This document shows positions 1 through 8,558 of a stretch of 38,967 nt of DNA, in pieces. The position numbers and the translations under genes are program-made. The stretch is from CBETVX01 sp965539935 (GTDB lineage: Bacteria > Bacillota > Clostridia > Peptostreptococcales > Caminicellaceae): positions 1 through 38,967 of the forward strand of contig CBETVX010000027.1 of assembly GCA_965539935.1 (NCBI GenBank), read 5' to 3'. Below the pieces are notes generated by a model. The model worked only from the letters and a program-made list of their open reading frames with translations, searched no databases and was not told the origin of the DNA. Each line of letters opens with the position of its first letter. The stretch's first letter is position 1.

Positions 1-195
1 GAGAATAACTAAAATAAAAAAAATCAAAAAATATTAACTTTATGTAATAAATATAGTATTATATAAATAACCATAACTGGAAATAAAATCAAATAAATCT
101 AGCTGTTTCAATATGAATATTAGTAAAATAAATATATATTTACTGCATAATTATCCACATCTTTCATATATAAGAAAAGATATGGTGGTGAGAAT

Positions 196-1791
196 ATGAT
201 ATTAGAAATAATAATTGCATTAAGTAGTAAATTTGGAAATTTATTTGTATTTGCCTTTATTTTATCACGGCTCAAGTCGGTTAAAAATTTAGTAGCTAAG
301 AAACCAGTTAAATTAAAGGATAAGTTAATTTTATCCTTGGTATTCGGTGGCTTTGGTATTATAGGTACATATTTTAGCATAGAATTTAATGGAGCATTGG
401 TAAATACACGTATTATAGGGGTTGCAACTGGGGGACTTTTAGGTGGACCATTGGTTGGTTTTTTATCGGGTATTGTGGCTGGCTTACATCGTCTATCTAT
501 AGAGGCCGGAAGCTTTACGACTTTGGCCTGTTCTATTTCTCCTGTTTTTGAAGGTTTAATGGCTGGATATATGAAAGAATTTATGAGAAATAAAAAACAG
601 AAATGGATTTATGTCATGCTTACGGGAGTTATTGGAGAAAGTATGAGAAAAATCTTTGTTCTTATCTTTTCTAGACCCTTTGAGGATGCTTTAAATTTAG
701 TTAAGGCAATTTGGATACCTATGGTGATAATCAATTCCATTGGGTTAGCTTTATTATTCATGGTTATTGAAAGTGTCTTTAAAGAACAAGAAAAGCAGAG
801 AGCATATCAAGCTAATTTGATCTTTGATATAGTTGATAAATCTCTACCATTTTTGAAACAAGGTATTTATTCTGAAAGTATTAAGAGGGTAGTAGAAATA
901 ATTTACGAAATGACTGATTTTGATGGAGTTGCCATTGCTGATAATGAGAGGGTTATAACTAACTTTGGTGATGTAGAAGGAGGCCATGGGATTATGATAC
1001 CTCTAAAGGAGAAACAAGATGTTATTGGTACTCTAATGCTATATAAGAAACCAAGGGAATCAATGACAGCAATAGATAAAGAGCTTGCAAAGGGATTAGG
1101 AAGGTTATTTTCTACCCAACTTACTTTAAGTAACCTTGAAAAAAATTCAAAACTATTGGCAATAGCAGAGTTAAAAAACTTACAGGCCCAAATAAACCCT
1201 CATTTCTTATTTAATTCTTTAACTGTCATAGCATCCCTATGTAGAATCGATGCAGAAAAGGCTAGGGATTTAATAATACATTTAAGTAATTTTTTTAGAA
1301 AAAATTTAAATTTAAATAGGGAATTAGTAAATTTAGATACGGAAATTAGTCATGTAAAATCCTATGTAGAAATAGAGAAAGCAAGATTCGAAGATAAATT
1401 GAAGATTATTTATGATATTGATTCAGATGCAGATTGCCTTATACCGCCCTTGATTTTACAACCTTTAGTTGAAAACTCTATAAAACATGGTATATTGCCC
1501 AAAAAGATTGGAGGAACAGTTATAATAAGGGCTTTGTGTGAAGAAAACAGTATAAATATTGCCATAATAGATGATGGGGTCGGCATTGACAGTGAAAGAA
1601 TAGATGAAATATTAAACAAAGAAAGTATAGATAATAAATCCGTTGGAATAAATAATGTTAATCAAAGGTTAAAGGGGATATTTGGAGAAGAATACGGTCT
1701 ATCTATAACCAGTAAAATAAACAAAGGTACAAAAGTATCTTTTAAAGTACCGCAATCTATAAAGAACCTAAAGGGTGATTTAATTGCATAA
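196..1791 (+). CDS. LytS/YpdA-type membrane sensor histidine kinase
   Basis: Sensor kinase of the LytS class. Residues 1-195 are a run of hydrophobic segments with the glycine-rich stretch typical of the 5TM-LYT sensor domain. A GAF-like region follows (about 210-315), then a His_kinase/HATPase module. The phospho-acceptor is H336 in the family context INPHFLFNSL; the N box (VENSIKHG, about residue 424) and the G1 box (DDGVGID, about 457) are intact, so it should be active. The ATG start is preceded by GGTGGTGAG. The stop overlaps the start of the LytTR regulator by 8 nt, so the pair is translationally coupled. Family members sense membrane state or pyruvate-like metabolites. The TAXI-TRAP genes just downstream suggest a carboxylate signal here, which is inference. 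Confidence 0.92.
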   Translation: MILEIIIALSSKFGNLFVFAFILSRLKSVKNLVAKKPVKLKDKLILSLVFGGFGIIGTYFSIEFNGALVNTRIIGVATGGLLGGPLVGFLSGIVAGLHRLSIEAGSFTTLACSISPVFEGLMAGYMKEFMRNKKQKWIYVMLTGVIGESMRKIFVLIFSRPFEDALNLVKAIWIPMVIINSIGLALLFMVIESVFKEQEKQRAYQANLIFDIVDKSLPFLKQGIYSESIKRVVEIIYEMTDFDGVAIADNERVITNFGDVEGGHGIMIPLKEKQDVIGTLMLYKKPRESMTAIDKELAKGLGRLFSTQLTLSNLEKNSKLLAIAELKNLQAQINPHFLFNSLTVIASLCRIDAEKARDLIIHLSNFFRKNLNLNRELVNLDTEISHVKSYVEIEKARFEDKLKIIYDIDSDADCLIPPLILQPLVENSIKHGILPKKIGGTVIIRALCEENSINIAIIDDGVGIDSERIDEILNKESIDNKSVGINNVNQRLKGIFGEEYGLSITSKINKGTKVSFKVPQSIKNLKGDLIA

Positions 1792-2527
1792 AGTATTAAT
1801 TGTAGATGATGAAAAGTATATTAGGGATGAACTTAAGTATTTTCTTGATAAGTTTGATGAAATTACTGTTTGTGGAGAATGTGATGAGGGCGCTAAAGCT
1901 ATTGAAATGGTAAAAAAATTAAAACCCCATGTAGTATTTTTAGATATTCATCTAGGGGATTTAAATGGACTAATAGTAGCAAGAAAAATATTAGATATTA
2001 ATAAGAATATTTATATTGTTTTAGCAACGGCCTATGATAAATATGCTATTCAAGGTTTTGAAATTAATGCAGTTGATTATATACTTAAGCCCTTTACAGA
2101 GGAAAGAATTAAAATGACCATTGGCAGAATAATAAAGTCTAGAAAAAATTTTGAAAAAGAAATTAGTTTAGAGAAGTCAAAGAGGAGTATAGACTTAAAA
2201 AAGCTATGTGTAACTAAGAATAATAGATTAATATTAATAGATGTTAATAGAATTGAATTTATAAAATCAAAAAAAGGAATCGTTAAGGTCTATACCATAG
2301 ACGGAGTATTTAATTGCAATAATAAGCTTAAGGAAATAGAAGAACGCTTTATGGAATCAAAATTTATTAGGACCCATAAAAGTTATATAGTAAATATAGA
2401 TTATATTAGTGAAATAATACCATGGTTTAATTATACATATAAAATACGATTGAAGAATATAGCTTATGAAGAAATACCAGTTAGTCGCAGTTATATGAAA
2501 AATTTCAAAAAATTATTGAAGATATAG
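1784..2527 (+). CDS. LytTR-family response regulator
   Basis: DNA-binding response regulator of 247 aa. The receiver domain has the acidic pocket at D8/D9 and the phospho-acceptor D54 (VVFLDIHLGD). A C-terminal LytTR domain (about 140-245) carries the typical FIRTHKSYIVN and VSRSYMKNFKK motifs. The start is TTG, with AAGGGTGAT as ribosome site inside the end of the kinase gene. Its cognate kinase is immediately upstream. The nearest downstream target is the TAXI receptor gene, whose upstream region holds a 20-bp-period direct repeat of the kind LytTR domains bind. The pair therefore probably controls the transporter, as BtsSR and YpdAB control transporter genes in other bacteria (inference). 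Confidence 0.92.
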   Translation: MHKVLIVDDEKYIRDELKYFLDKFDEITVCGECDEGAKAIEMVKKLKPHVVFLDIHLGDLNGLIVARKILDINKNIYIVLATAYDKYAIQGFEINAVDYILKPFTEERIKMTIGRIIKSRKNFEKEISLEKSKRSIDLKKLCVTKNNRLILIDVNRIEFIKSKKGIVKVYTIDGVFNCNNKLKEIEERFMESKFIRTHKSYIVNIDYISEIIPWFNYTYKIRLKNIAYEEIPVSRSYMKNFKKLLKI

Positions 2528-2555
2528 CCTAGATTTAAACCTGGGCTTTGTATTT
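2526..2555 (+). terminator. weak hairpin after the LytTR gene
   Basis: AGCCTA at 2526-2531 pairs with TGGGCT at 2542-2547 (one U-G pair), followed by TTTGTATTTT. It overlaps the stop codon. Weak but plausible terminator separating the two-component pair from the transporter genes. Confidence 0.4.
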
Positions 2556-2565
2556 TATTATTAAT

Positions 2566-2592
2566 TAGTGCAAAAAATTAGTAAATAGTGCA
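2566..2592 (+). promoter_or_regulatory. candidate LytTR operator: TAGTGCA direct repeat
   Basis: TAGTGCA occurs at 2566-2572 and again at 2586-2592, a 20-bp period or about two helical turns. It lies 77-103 bp upstream of the TAXI receptor start and just downstream of the LytTR regulator gene. LytTR-domain regulators commonly bind pairs of roughly 9-bp direct repeats spaced about two turns apart. The assignment rests on position and geometry only. Confidence 0.45.
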
Positions 2593-2668
2593 GGTTAATG
2601 ATAATAAATTTAAAAAAATCTAAAAAAGTTATAGTATTTATACAAAGAGAGCAAAGGGGGAATTTAAA

Positions 2669-3667
2669 ATGAAAAGGAATATTTCATTATTATTGGTAAT
2701 GTTATTAGTTATTGGTGTCTTTGCAAGTGGGTGTTCGGGGACTCAATCTACTGAAACAAATTCGGAACAGTCTAATTCTACACCTTCGGAGAAAACGTTT
2801 ATTACTATAGCTACAGGTGGAAGTTCTGGTGTTTATTTTGCTTTAGGAGGAGCCTTATCAAATCTATTAAATGAAAAAGTAGAAGGGATTAATTCTTCAG
2901 TACAGTCAACTGGTGCTTCAGCCGTTAATGCCACTCTTTTAGGAACTGAAAAAGCTGAAGTTGCCTTTGCAATGAATGATGTTGTAAGTTATGCCTATAC
3001 CGGTACAGAAGTATTTAAAGATAAGGGAAAAATTGAGAATTTAAGGGGGATTGCTTCCTTATACCCTAATTTTGTACAGGTAATAACCCTTGAAGAAACC
3101 GGTATAAATGAAATATCAGAATTAAAAGGTAAGAGAGTAGGAGTCGGAGCTCCAGGAAGCGGTACGGAAGTAAATGCTAGACAAATATTAGCTGCCCATG
3201 GTATTACCTATGACGACATAGAAGAAGACTTTTTATCATATGCTGAGTCGGTAGAGCAGTTAAAGAATGGTGCAGTTGATGCTGCATTCTTAACATCTGG
3301 GTTACCTAATGCAACTATAATGGATCTTTCAACTACACATAATGTAAAAATAATTCCAATAAGAAAAGAAACAGTTGAAAAATTAGCGGAGGAATTTCCT
3401 TTTTATTCTTCAGAGCCAATACCTGCAGGAACCTATGATAATAAAGAGGATGTAGAGACAGCGGCTGTAATGACATTATTAATAACTAGAGCAGAATTAA
3501 GTGAAGAATTAGTATATAACATAACTAAAACTATGTTTGAAAACTTAGATACTCTAGTAGATACTCATTCAGCAGCTAAAAAAATAAGTCTAGATACTGT
3601 GAAAAAGGGAATGCCTATACCACTTCATCCTGGTGCAGAGAAATATTATACTGAACAAGGCAAGTAA
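2669..3667 (+). CDS. TAXI-family TRAP transporter substrate-binding lipoprotein
   Basis: Extracytoplasmic receptor of a TRAP transporter of the TAXI type (332 aa). A lipoprotein signal (positively charged start, hydrophobic core, lipobox ASGC with C22 as the lipidated cysteine) is followed by a Ser/Thr/Glu linker. The mature protein then opens with TIATGGSSGVYFALGGAL, the signature start of TAXI proteins; the central GKRVGVGAPGSGTEVNAR segment is also typical. Substrate is not readable from the sequence; characterised TAXI systems take up carboxylates such as glutamate or other organic acids. The ATG start has a strong AAAGGGGG ribosome site. The fused permease follows after a long perfect hairpin, so the receptor may be made in excess over the permease. 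Confidence 0.93.
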   Translation: MKRNISLLLVMLLVIGVFASGCSGTQSTETNSEQSNSTPSEKTFITIATGGSSGVYFALGGALSNLLNEKVEGINSSVQSTGASAVNATLLGTEKAEVAFAMNDVVSYAYTGTEVFKDKGKIENLRGIASLYPNFVQVITLEETGINEISELKGKRVGVGAPGSGTEVNARQILAAHGITYDDIEEDFLSYAESVEQLKNGAVDAAFLTSGLPNATIMDLSTTHNVKIIPIRKETVEKLAEEFPFYSSEPIPAGTYDNKEDVETAAVMTLLITRAELSEELVYNITKTMFENLDTLVDTHSAAKKISLDTVKKGMPIPLHPGAEKYYTEQGK

Positions 3668-3698
3668 AGATTTAAAATAAACTATAAACTAATATGAT

Positions 3699-3740
3699 AA
3701 TTTCCTCTATTCTAAAATAATATTTAGAATAGAGGAAATT
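3699..3740 (+). terminator. 18-bp perfect hairpin between TAXI receptor and permease genes
   Basis: The arms at 3699-3716 and 3723-3740 are perfectly complementary over 18 bp with a 6-nt loop (ATAATA). Only a short weak U-containing run follows (TTATAATTCT). Because it lies inside a functional unit, it more likely acts as a partial terminator or 3' mRNA stabiliser for the receptor transcript than as a full stop. Confidence 0.7.
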
Positions 3741-3791
3741 TTATAATTCTCAGCATAAAAAATATTGATGAGAAAGGTTGAGGTAATTATT

Positions 3792-5750
3792 ATGGAAGAA
3801 ATAAAAAATAATGTGAGGAAAACAGAAATAGATCAAGAAAGTTTACTTGAAAAATTTGATACTGAAGCCAGATTTAGAAAGTTTGATAAAAATAGTATTC
3901 CGAGAATCATAGTATTTACTATATGTGTTGGATTATCACTTTTCCATCTCTATACAGCATGGAAGGGACCATTGGTTACATTGATGCATAGGGCAGTACA
4001 TACCTCCATAGTTATGGCTTTAGTTTTTATTCTATACCCCTTTAGTAATAAATCTTCTAAAAAAGAACCTTCTATTATTGATTGGATATTTTCCATTGTT
4101 TCTTTAGTCTTGGGGGGATATATTGTATTTAATTATAAGGCTTTAGTAATGAGAGCTGGAATACCTAATGATATAGATGTGATATTTGGAGTGATTGCAA
4201 TTCTATTGGTATTAGAGGCCGCTAGAAGAATCACAGGGAAGGAAATAACATTTTTAGCTGTACTATTTCTGATTTATGCATATTTAGGTCCTAAGCTTCC
4301 TAACATTATTGCCCATAGAGGTTATAATATTAGAGATATTGCTGAATATATGTACCTTACCACTGAAGGAATATTTGGAATAGCCATAGGAGTATCTTCA
4401 ACTTATATATTTCTTTTTGTTCTATTTGGAGCTTTCCTGCAAAAATCAGGGATGGGACAGTTTTTTAATGATTTATCAATGGCTATAGCAGGAGGAGGAA
4501 AAGGGGGCCCTGCAAAGGTAGCAGTTATTTCCAGTGGATTTTTAGGGTCAATAAATGGTAGTGCTGTTGCCAATGTAGTGACTACAGGGGCATTTACTAT
4601 TCCACTAATGAAAAAAATAGGCTATGATAAGGAATTTTCAGGTGGTGTGGAGGCAGCTGCTTCCTGTGGAGGACAAATTTTACCACCGGTTATGGGTGCT
4701 GCAGCCTTTATTATGGCTGAGTATTTAGGAATTCAATATATTAAGATAGCTAAGTCGGCAATTATTCCCGCCCTACTATATTATTTAGGTGTAATTGTGA
4801 TTATACATCTTAGGGCCAGTAAAAATGGTTTAACTGGTATGCCTAAGGAAGAATTGCCAAGGATATGGGATGTACTAAAACAAAGAGGACATTTATTACT
4901 ACCATTAATAGTATTATTGTATCTTTTGATAAGTGGTAAAACTCCTATATATTCTGCATTCTTTTCAATAATATTTACAATTTTAATAAGTGCTATTAAA
5001 AAAGAAACAAGAATGAGTTTTAAAGATATTATTGAGGCATTGGAAAGTGGGGCTAGAACTGCATTAGGTGTAGCTATGTCATGTGCAGTAGTTGGTATAA
5101 TAATAGGAGTCTCTACATTAACTGGTTTTGGTTTAAAGCTTGCAGGGGCAATATTGTTTTTAGGAAGAGGTAAGCTATTATTAACACTTATTCTCACAAT
5201 GATTGCCTGTATAGTATTGGGTATGGGACTTCCTTCAATACCTGCTTATATAATTACTGCCACCATGGCAGCTCCTGCCTTAGCTAAGATGGGAATACCA
5301 CCTTTAGTATCCCATATGTTTGTATTCTATTTTGGAATGTTGGCAAATCTTACTCCACCCGTTGCATTAGCAGCCTTTGCGGGAGCTGGAATTGCAGGAG
5401 GTAATCCAGCTAAAACGGGATTTGAGGCTGTAAAATTAGCATTGGCAGGATTTGTTGTACCATATATTTTTGCTTATTCTCCAGAACTATTGCTTATAGA
5501 TGTAAATCTTGGAAATATAGTGCTTGTTATGGTTACAGCAGTAATAGGAGTAATTGGATTAGGAGCAGCAGCAGAAGGATATCTTATGAGAAACCTAAAT
5601 ATCCTAACTAGAATAATATTATTATCATCGGCCATATTTTTAATTTTTCCCGGTTGGCAAACCGATGCTATAGGTATAGGCTTATTTGCAATAATTATTT
5701 TATTAATTAAGTTTAATAAGAATAAACTGGCCAATAAAGTGGATGTATAA
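3792..5750 (+). CDS. TRAP transporter fused permease (4TM/12TM)
   Basis: Membrane component of the TAXI-TRAP system, with the small (DctQ-like) and large (DctM-like) subunits fused in one chain of about 652 aa, the usual arrangement for TAXI systems. A charged cytoplasmic N-terminus of about 45 residues precedes many hydrophobic helices. DctM-type signatures include GSINGSAVANVVTTGAFTIP and the glycine/proline-rich LGMGLPSIPAYII. The ATG at 3792 is chosen because AAAGGTTGAGG sits about 8 nt ahead; upstream in-frame TTG/ATG codons at 3765/3768 lack a ribosome site. It works with the receptor encoded just upstream and would use an ion gradient for uptake, as known for the family. Confidence 0.93.
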   Translation: MEEIKNNVRKTEIDQESLLEKFDTEARFRKFDKNSIPRIIVFTICVGLSLFHLYTAWKGPLVTLMHRAVHTSIVMALVFILYPFSNKSSKKEPSIIDWIFSIVSLVLGGYIVFNYKALVMRAGIPNDIDVIFGVIAILLVLEAARRITGKEITFLAVLFLIYAYLGPKLPNIIAHRGYNIRDIAEYMYLTTEGIFGIAIGVSSTYIFLFVLFGAFLQKSGMGQFFNDLSMAIAGGGKGGPAKVAVISSGFLGSINGSAVANVVTTGAFTIPLMKKIGYDKEFSGGVEAAASCGGQILPPVMGAAAFIMAEYLGIQYIKIAKSAIIPALLYYLGVIVIIHLRASKNGLTGMPKEELPRIWDVLKQRGHLLLPLIVLLYLLISGKTPIYSAFFSIIFTILISAIKKETRMSFKDIIEALESGARTALGVAMSCAVVGIIIGVSTLTGFGLKLAGAILFLGRGKLLLTLILTMIACIVLGMGLPSIPAYIITATMAAPALAKMGIPPLVSHMFVFYFGMLANLTPPVALAAFAGAGIAGGNPAKTGFEAVKLALAGFVVPYIFAYSPELLLIDVNLGNIVLVMVTAVIGVIGLGAAAEGYLMRNLNILTRIILLSSAIFLIFPGWQTDAIGIGLFAIIILLIKFNKNKLANKVDV

Positions 5751-5780
5751 CTAAAAATAGTCTGAGTTTTTATATAATAT

Positions 5781-5811
5781 AAAATGACTACTGAATTCTA
5801 GTAGTCATTTT
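5781..5811. terminator. bidirectional terminator between permease and DUF1850 genes
   Basis: AAAATGACTACT at 5781-5792 pairs perfectly with 5800-5811 (12 bp, 7-nt loop). A/T flanks on both sides suit both convergent transcripts. The last codons and the stop of the minus-strand DUF1850 gene lie inside the stem. Confidence 0.75.
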
Positions 5812-6288
5812 ATCTATGTAATATTCTAATATATTCATATTATGTATGCTAATATTTATCCCTTCTGAATCATTAACGTATTTGTATAGTCGTAATTTAT
5901 AATTTTTATAGTAAAATGTATGTTTTGAAAAGTTTGATATTCCATAGGTTATAGTATCTATTTTTTGATTAATTCCTTTAAAGGTAATATAACCATTTTC
6001 TATTAACGTTTCCTCTCCTGCATAGTCTGGAACACCGGCACCAAAGGACTTAAACCTTGTTCTATCTAAAATAATATTATAATCATTGTCAATTTTAAAA
6101 ATTTCTTGCCAAGGTTGAAGTTCCACCGAATGAATCCATTCCATAGTAAATTCATCTTTAGGCTGGGCTTTATGTAAAAATATAATTTCATTAGTATTTA
6201 CATTTTTTAAAATAAGAACCTGATATTTAATATTTAAAGATATAAGTAATAAAAAAATAAAGCTAAAAATAATTATATAGCGTTTCAT
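5788..6288 (-). CDS. DUF1850 family protein, TRAP-associated
   Basis: Small protein of 166 aa with one N-terminal hydrophobic segment (residues 4-21) that could be a membrane anchor or signal. The body has the DUF1850 pattern: a WIHSVELQPWQEIF motif (about 51-64) and an FKSFGAGVPDY motif (about 80-90). DUF1850 genes are regularly found next to TAXI-type TRAP transporters, and this one is convergent with the permease gene rather than inside its operon. Function is unknown; a role as accessory or extracytoplasmic partner of the transporter is inferred from co-occurrence only. The start is ATG with a modest AGGTGG site further upstream. Confidence 0.8.
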   Translation of the reverse strand: MKRYIIIFSFIFLLLISLNIKYQVLILKNVNTNEIIFLHKAQPKDEFTMEWIHSVELQPWQEIFKIDNDYNIILDRTRFKSFGAGVPDYAGEETLIENGYITFKGINQKIDTITYGISNFSKHTFYYKNYKLRLYKYVNDSEGINISIHNMNILEYYIDKMTTRIQ

Positions 6289-6327
6289 GGTCTAAAACCA
6301 CCTATAGTTAGTTTCTTTTAATTATTA

Positions 6328-6344
6328 TAACATGTAATATGTTA
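6328..6344. promoter_or_regulatory. TAACAT-N5-ATGTTA inverted repeat in the divergent promoter region
   Basis: Perfect 6-bp inverted repeat (6328-6333 and 6339-6344) between the divergent DUF1850 and GH18-like genes, overlapping a TAAAAT (6343-6348) that could be a -10 box for the plus-strand gene. Possible operator; no regulator is assigned. Confidence 0.3.
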
Positions 6345-6392
6345 AAATAAATTTAAGAGCGAAAAACTTATCTAAGGGGGACATGAAAACAT

Positions 6393-7709
6393 ATGAAAAA
6401 ATATATAGCTATATTTCTAATTTTAAGTTTACTGATGGCGGTTCAATTAAATACTTATGCTGAGGAACTAAATAAATACCCTATGACTATGCCTGCCATT
6501 TATAATAATATAACTTACCTTCCCCTAATTTACAAATATGCTGTTGATGGATTTATTTCTAATTTAAGCTTGAATGAAATAGAAGAATTTAAAGATGATG
6601 GCCAAGATAGCTATATAAACTCCGATAATCCCATTTTTGAAGAAGTATTAAAAGAAAAGCTAAGTATAAATGGATATTATGCAATTAAGTCTTACCAGCA
6701 GTTTAAAGAACTTGAGGATAATAATAAATTACAGTATTTTGATTCCATAACCTTTGGCTGGGCTCAAATGAATTATGATGAAAAGGAAGATAAAGTCTTT
6801 ATTAGTATAGAAAATAATAGCAATAATGATTTTTATGTACCAGATGGATATGAAGAAGTACTTGAAATTGTTAAGGAAAGAAATATAAAAACATATATTA
6901 ATATTTACAGTGATAAAAATTATGGAGAAATTTTTAAAGAATCCCAAAGAATAATCGATGAAATTAAAGAATTAGTAAGTGGAGGAAATAGAGAATACAG
7001 AGAATTAAACTTTGATGGTATAATTATAGACTTTGAAAATCTTCCAACAGAATACAAAAATAATTACACTGAGTTTTTAAAGGAATTAAAAACTGAGCTG
7101 AATAAATTAAATAGGGAATTAATAATAGCTGTTCAGCCACTGAATTCCTACGATTATGGAGAAATTATAGGAATAGTAGACAAGGCCATTTTGATGTTAC
7201 ATGACTATGATGGTAAAGATAAAGATAAAGTAATATTTACTGAAAATGAAATCTATAATCCAAATGCTCCTATAGAAAGAATAAAAGAGGATTTAATAAA
7301 AATACTTAATGAAATCAATGGAGATGAGGATATTTCAAAATTATGGTTACAGATTAATTTTGCTACAAATCAGTGGAAAATAAAAGAAGGAGAAATAATG
7401 AATCAAACTCCCTTTAAACCCACATATGATATGCTAATAGATAGAATAAATTCTGAACTAGCAAAGGGTATAATGCTGGATGATATGCTTAAATATGACG
7501 AAAAATATGAAAGTCCTTACCTTATATATACTGACAATGATATTACAAATACTATTTGGTATGAAGATAGTAGAAGTGTTAGAGAAAAGATAAGTCTAGT
7601 TAAGGAAGTAGGACTAGGGGGCATATCCCTATGGAGAATAGGAAATATACCTAATAATAGTAAAGATTTTCATTTAGATATACTGGATACAATAATCAAT
7701 TTTAAATAG
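6393..7709 (+). CDS. secreted glycoside hydrolase family 18-like protein
   Basis: Exported protein of 438 aa with a Sec signal peptide (residues 1-23, cleavage near TYAEE). The body resembles the GH18 TIM barrel as found in spore-cortex or cell-wall N-acetylglucosaminidases (SleL/YdhD type). The strand motif FDGIIIDFE lies at 207-215: D208, D213 and the catalytic-acid position E215 are kept, but the middle aspartate of DxxDxDxE is isoleucine (I211). Late motifs such as GGISLWRIGNI near the C-terminus match the barrel's last strand. No LysM or other wall-binding domain is visible. The ATG at 6393 is used because the upstream ATG at 6383 runs into a stop. Probable role is hydrolysis of peptidoglycan glycan or another GlcNAc polymer; substrate unproven. 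Confidence 0.75.
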   Translation: MKKYIAIFLILSLLMAVQLNTYAEELNKYPMTMPAIYNNITYLPLIYKYAVDGFISNLSLNEIEEFKDDGQDSYINSDNPIFEEVLKEKLSINGYYAIKSYQQFKELEDNNKLQYFDSITFGWAQMNYDEKEDKVFISIENNSNNDFYVPDGYEEVLEIVKERNIKTYINIYSDKNYGEIFKESQRIIDEIKELVSGGNREYRELNFDGIIIDFENLPTEYKNNYTEFLKELKTELNKLNRELIIAVQPLNSYDYGEIIGIVDKAILMLHDYDGKDKDKVIFTENEIYNPNAPIERIKEDLIKILNEINGDEDISKLWLQINFATNQWKIKEGEIMNQTPFKPTYDMLIDRINSELAKGIMLDDMLKYDEKYESPYLIYTDNDITNTIWYEDSRSVREKISLVKEVGLGGISLWRIGNIPNNSKDFHLDILDTIINFK

Positions 7710-7746
7710 AGGAATTAAGGTAAATACTTTAATTCCTCTATTTAAA
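7701..7746. terminator. bidirectional terminator between GH18-like and Crp/Fnr genes
   Basis: An 18-bp perfect stem (7701-7718 with 7729-7746) extends by a G-U and a G-C pair to 20 bp, with loop TAAATA. It contains the stop codons of both convergent genes. Confidence 0.8.
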
Positions 7747-8422
7747 TATTTATATAAGTTTTCAATTTAGTTAAGTCCTTGATAATTATCTTTTTTTGAG
7801 AAATTTTAATTATTCCTTTATCCCTAAATTCATTTAGTCCTTTAGTTACTGTTGCACGAGAGCAGCCAATTAATGCTCCCAGTTCTTGGTGGGTTAAAGG
7901 CAGGTCAATCATAAGACCATCTTCTATCATTTTTCCCTGTTGAGATGAAAGTCTTATTAATGCATCGGCTATTCTACCTAGGGCACTATTAAAAATTAAG
8001 TCTGCCATCTGAAACATTGATATACGATACTTTCTAGTAATACTATGTATAAAATATCTATAGCATTGGGGATTTTCTTCTAATACATTTTCTAACTTTT
8101 CCTTTGGAACTATTGAAATTTCTGATTTTTCTATGGATTTAGTATAAACATAGTTATTGCCACCGGTGAAATATATCATTTCACCAAAAATCTCACCGGG
8201 CAATAATATAAATAGAGCTTTTTCAACTCCTGAAGAACTATATAGTGATTGCTTAACTTTACCCTTTGTAACTATACCAACAAAGGACATATTTTTAACT
8301 GTAATATATTCATTTTTTTTATAGGATTTAATAGTTCCAAGGGGACTTAAAACCTCTAAGAAAAATGACCTCATCCTATTTTGTCTAGTCTGATCGAATA
8401 AATCCTTATACAACTTAGACAC
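7742..8422 (-). CDS. Crp/Fnr family transcriptional regulator
   Basis: Transcription factor of 226 aa with an N-terminal cyclic-nucleotide-binding-like beta barrel (about 25-130; LLPGEIFGEMIYFTGG is the phosphate-binding-cassette region) and a C-terminal winged helix whose recognition helix reads GCSRATVTKGLNEF (about 187-200). There is no N-terminal cysteine cluster as in FNR, so an oxygen-sensing iron-sulfur centre is unlikely; the effector is unknown. The start is taken as GTG at 8422, but its ribosome site is poor and the true start could differ. It follows the pcp operon on the same strand after a terminator. A CRP-like palindrome upstream of that operon (10982-10997) makes it the most likely local target. 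Confidence 0.88.
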   Translation of the reverse strand: MSKLYKDLFDQTRQNRMRSFFLEVLSPLGTIKSYKKNEYITVKNMSFVGIVTKGKVKQSLYSSSGVEKALFILLPGEIFGEMIYFTGGNNYVYTKSIEKSEISIVPKEKLENVLEENPQCYRYFIHSITRKYRISMFQMADLIFNSALGRIADALIRLSSQQGKMIEDGLMIDLPLTHQELGALIGCSRATVTKGLNEFRDKGIIKISQKKIIIKDLTKLKTYINI

Positions 8423-8494
8423 CCCAACTTTACTAATTATCTATAATATTAACATAAATATATATGTAGTTGCATAATTAATTATAATATTCAT

Positions 8495-8525
8495 AAAAAA
8501 AGAAGATACATAATAGTACCTTCTT
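8495..8525 (-). terminator. terminator of the DUF969-DUF979-pcp operon
   Basis: Read on the minus strand, a 10-bp stem (8525-8516 with 8509-8500, one G-U pair) with loop TATTAT is followed by a run of U residues (8500-8495). It lies between pcp and the regulator gene. Confidence 0.8.
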
Positions 8526-8558
8526 AAATTATAAACTTTAAAATAAGCTTTTTTATAT

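Noticed and set aside
1..195. Gene or RNA element upstream of the LytS-type kinase
   Set aside because: Only very AT-rich sequence; the minus-strand open frame at 120-380 is a shadow of the kinase gene.
3765..3791. Upstream TTG/ATG starts for the TRAP permease
   Set aside because: No ribosome site ahead of them; AAAGGTTGAGG is placed for the ATG at 3792.
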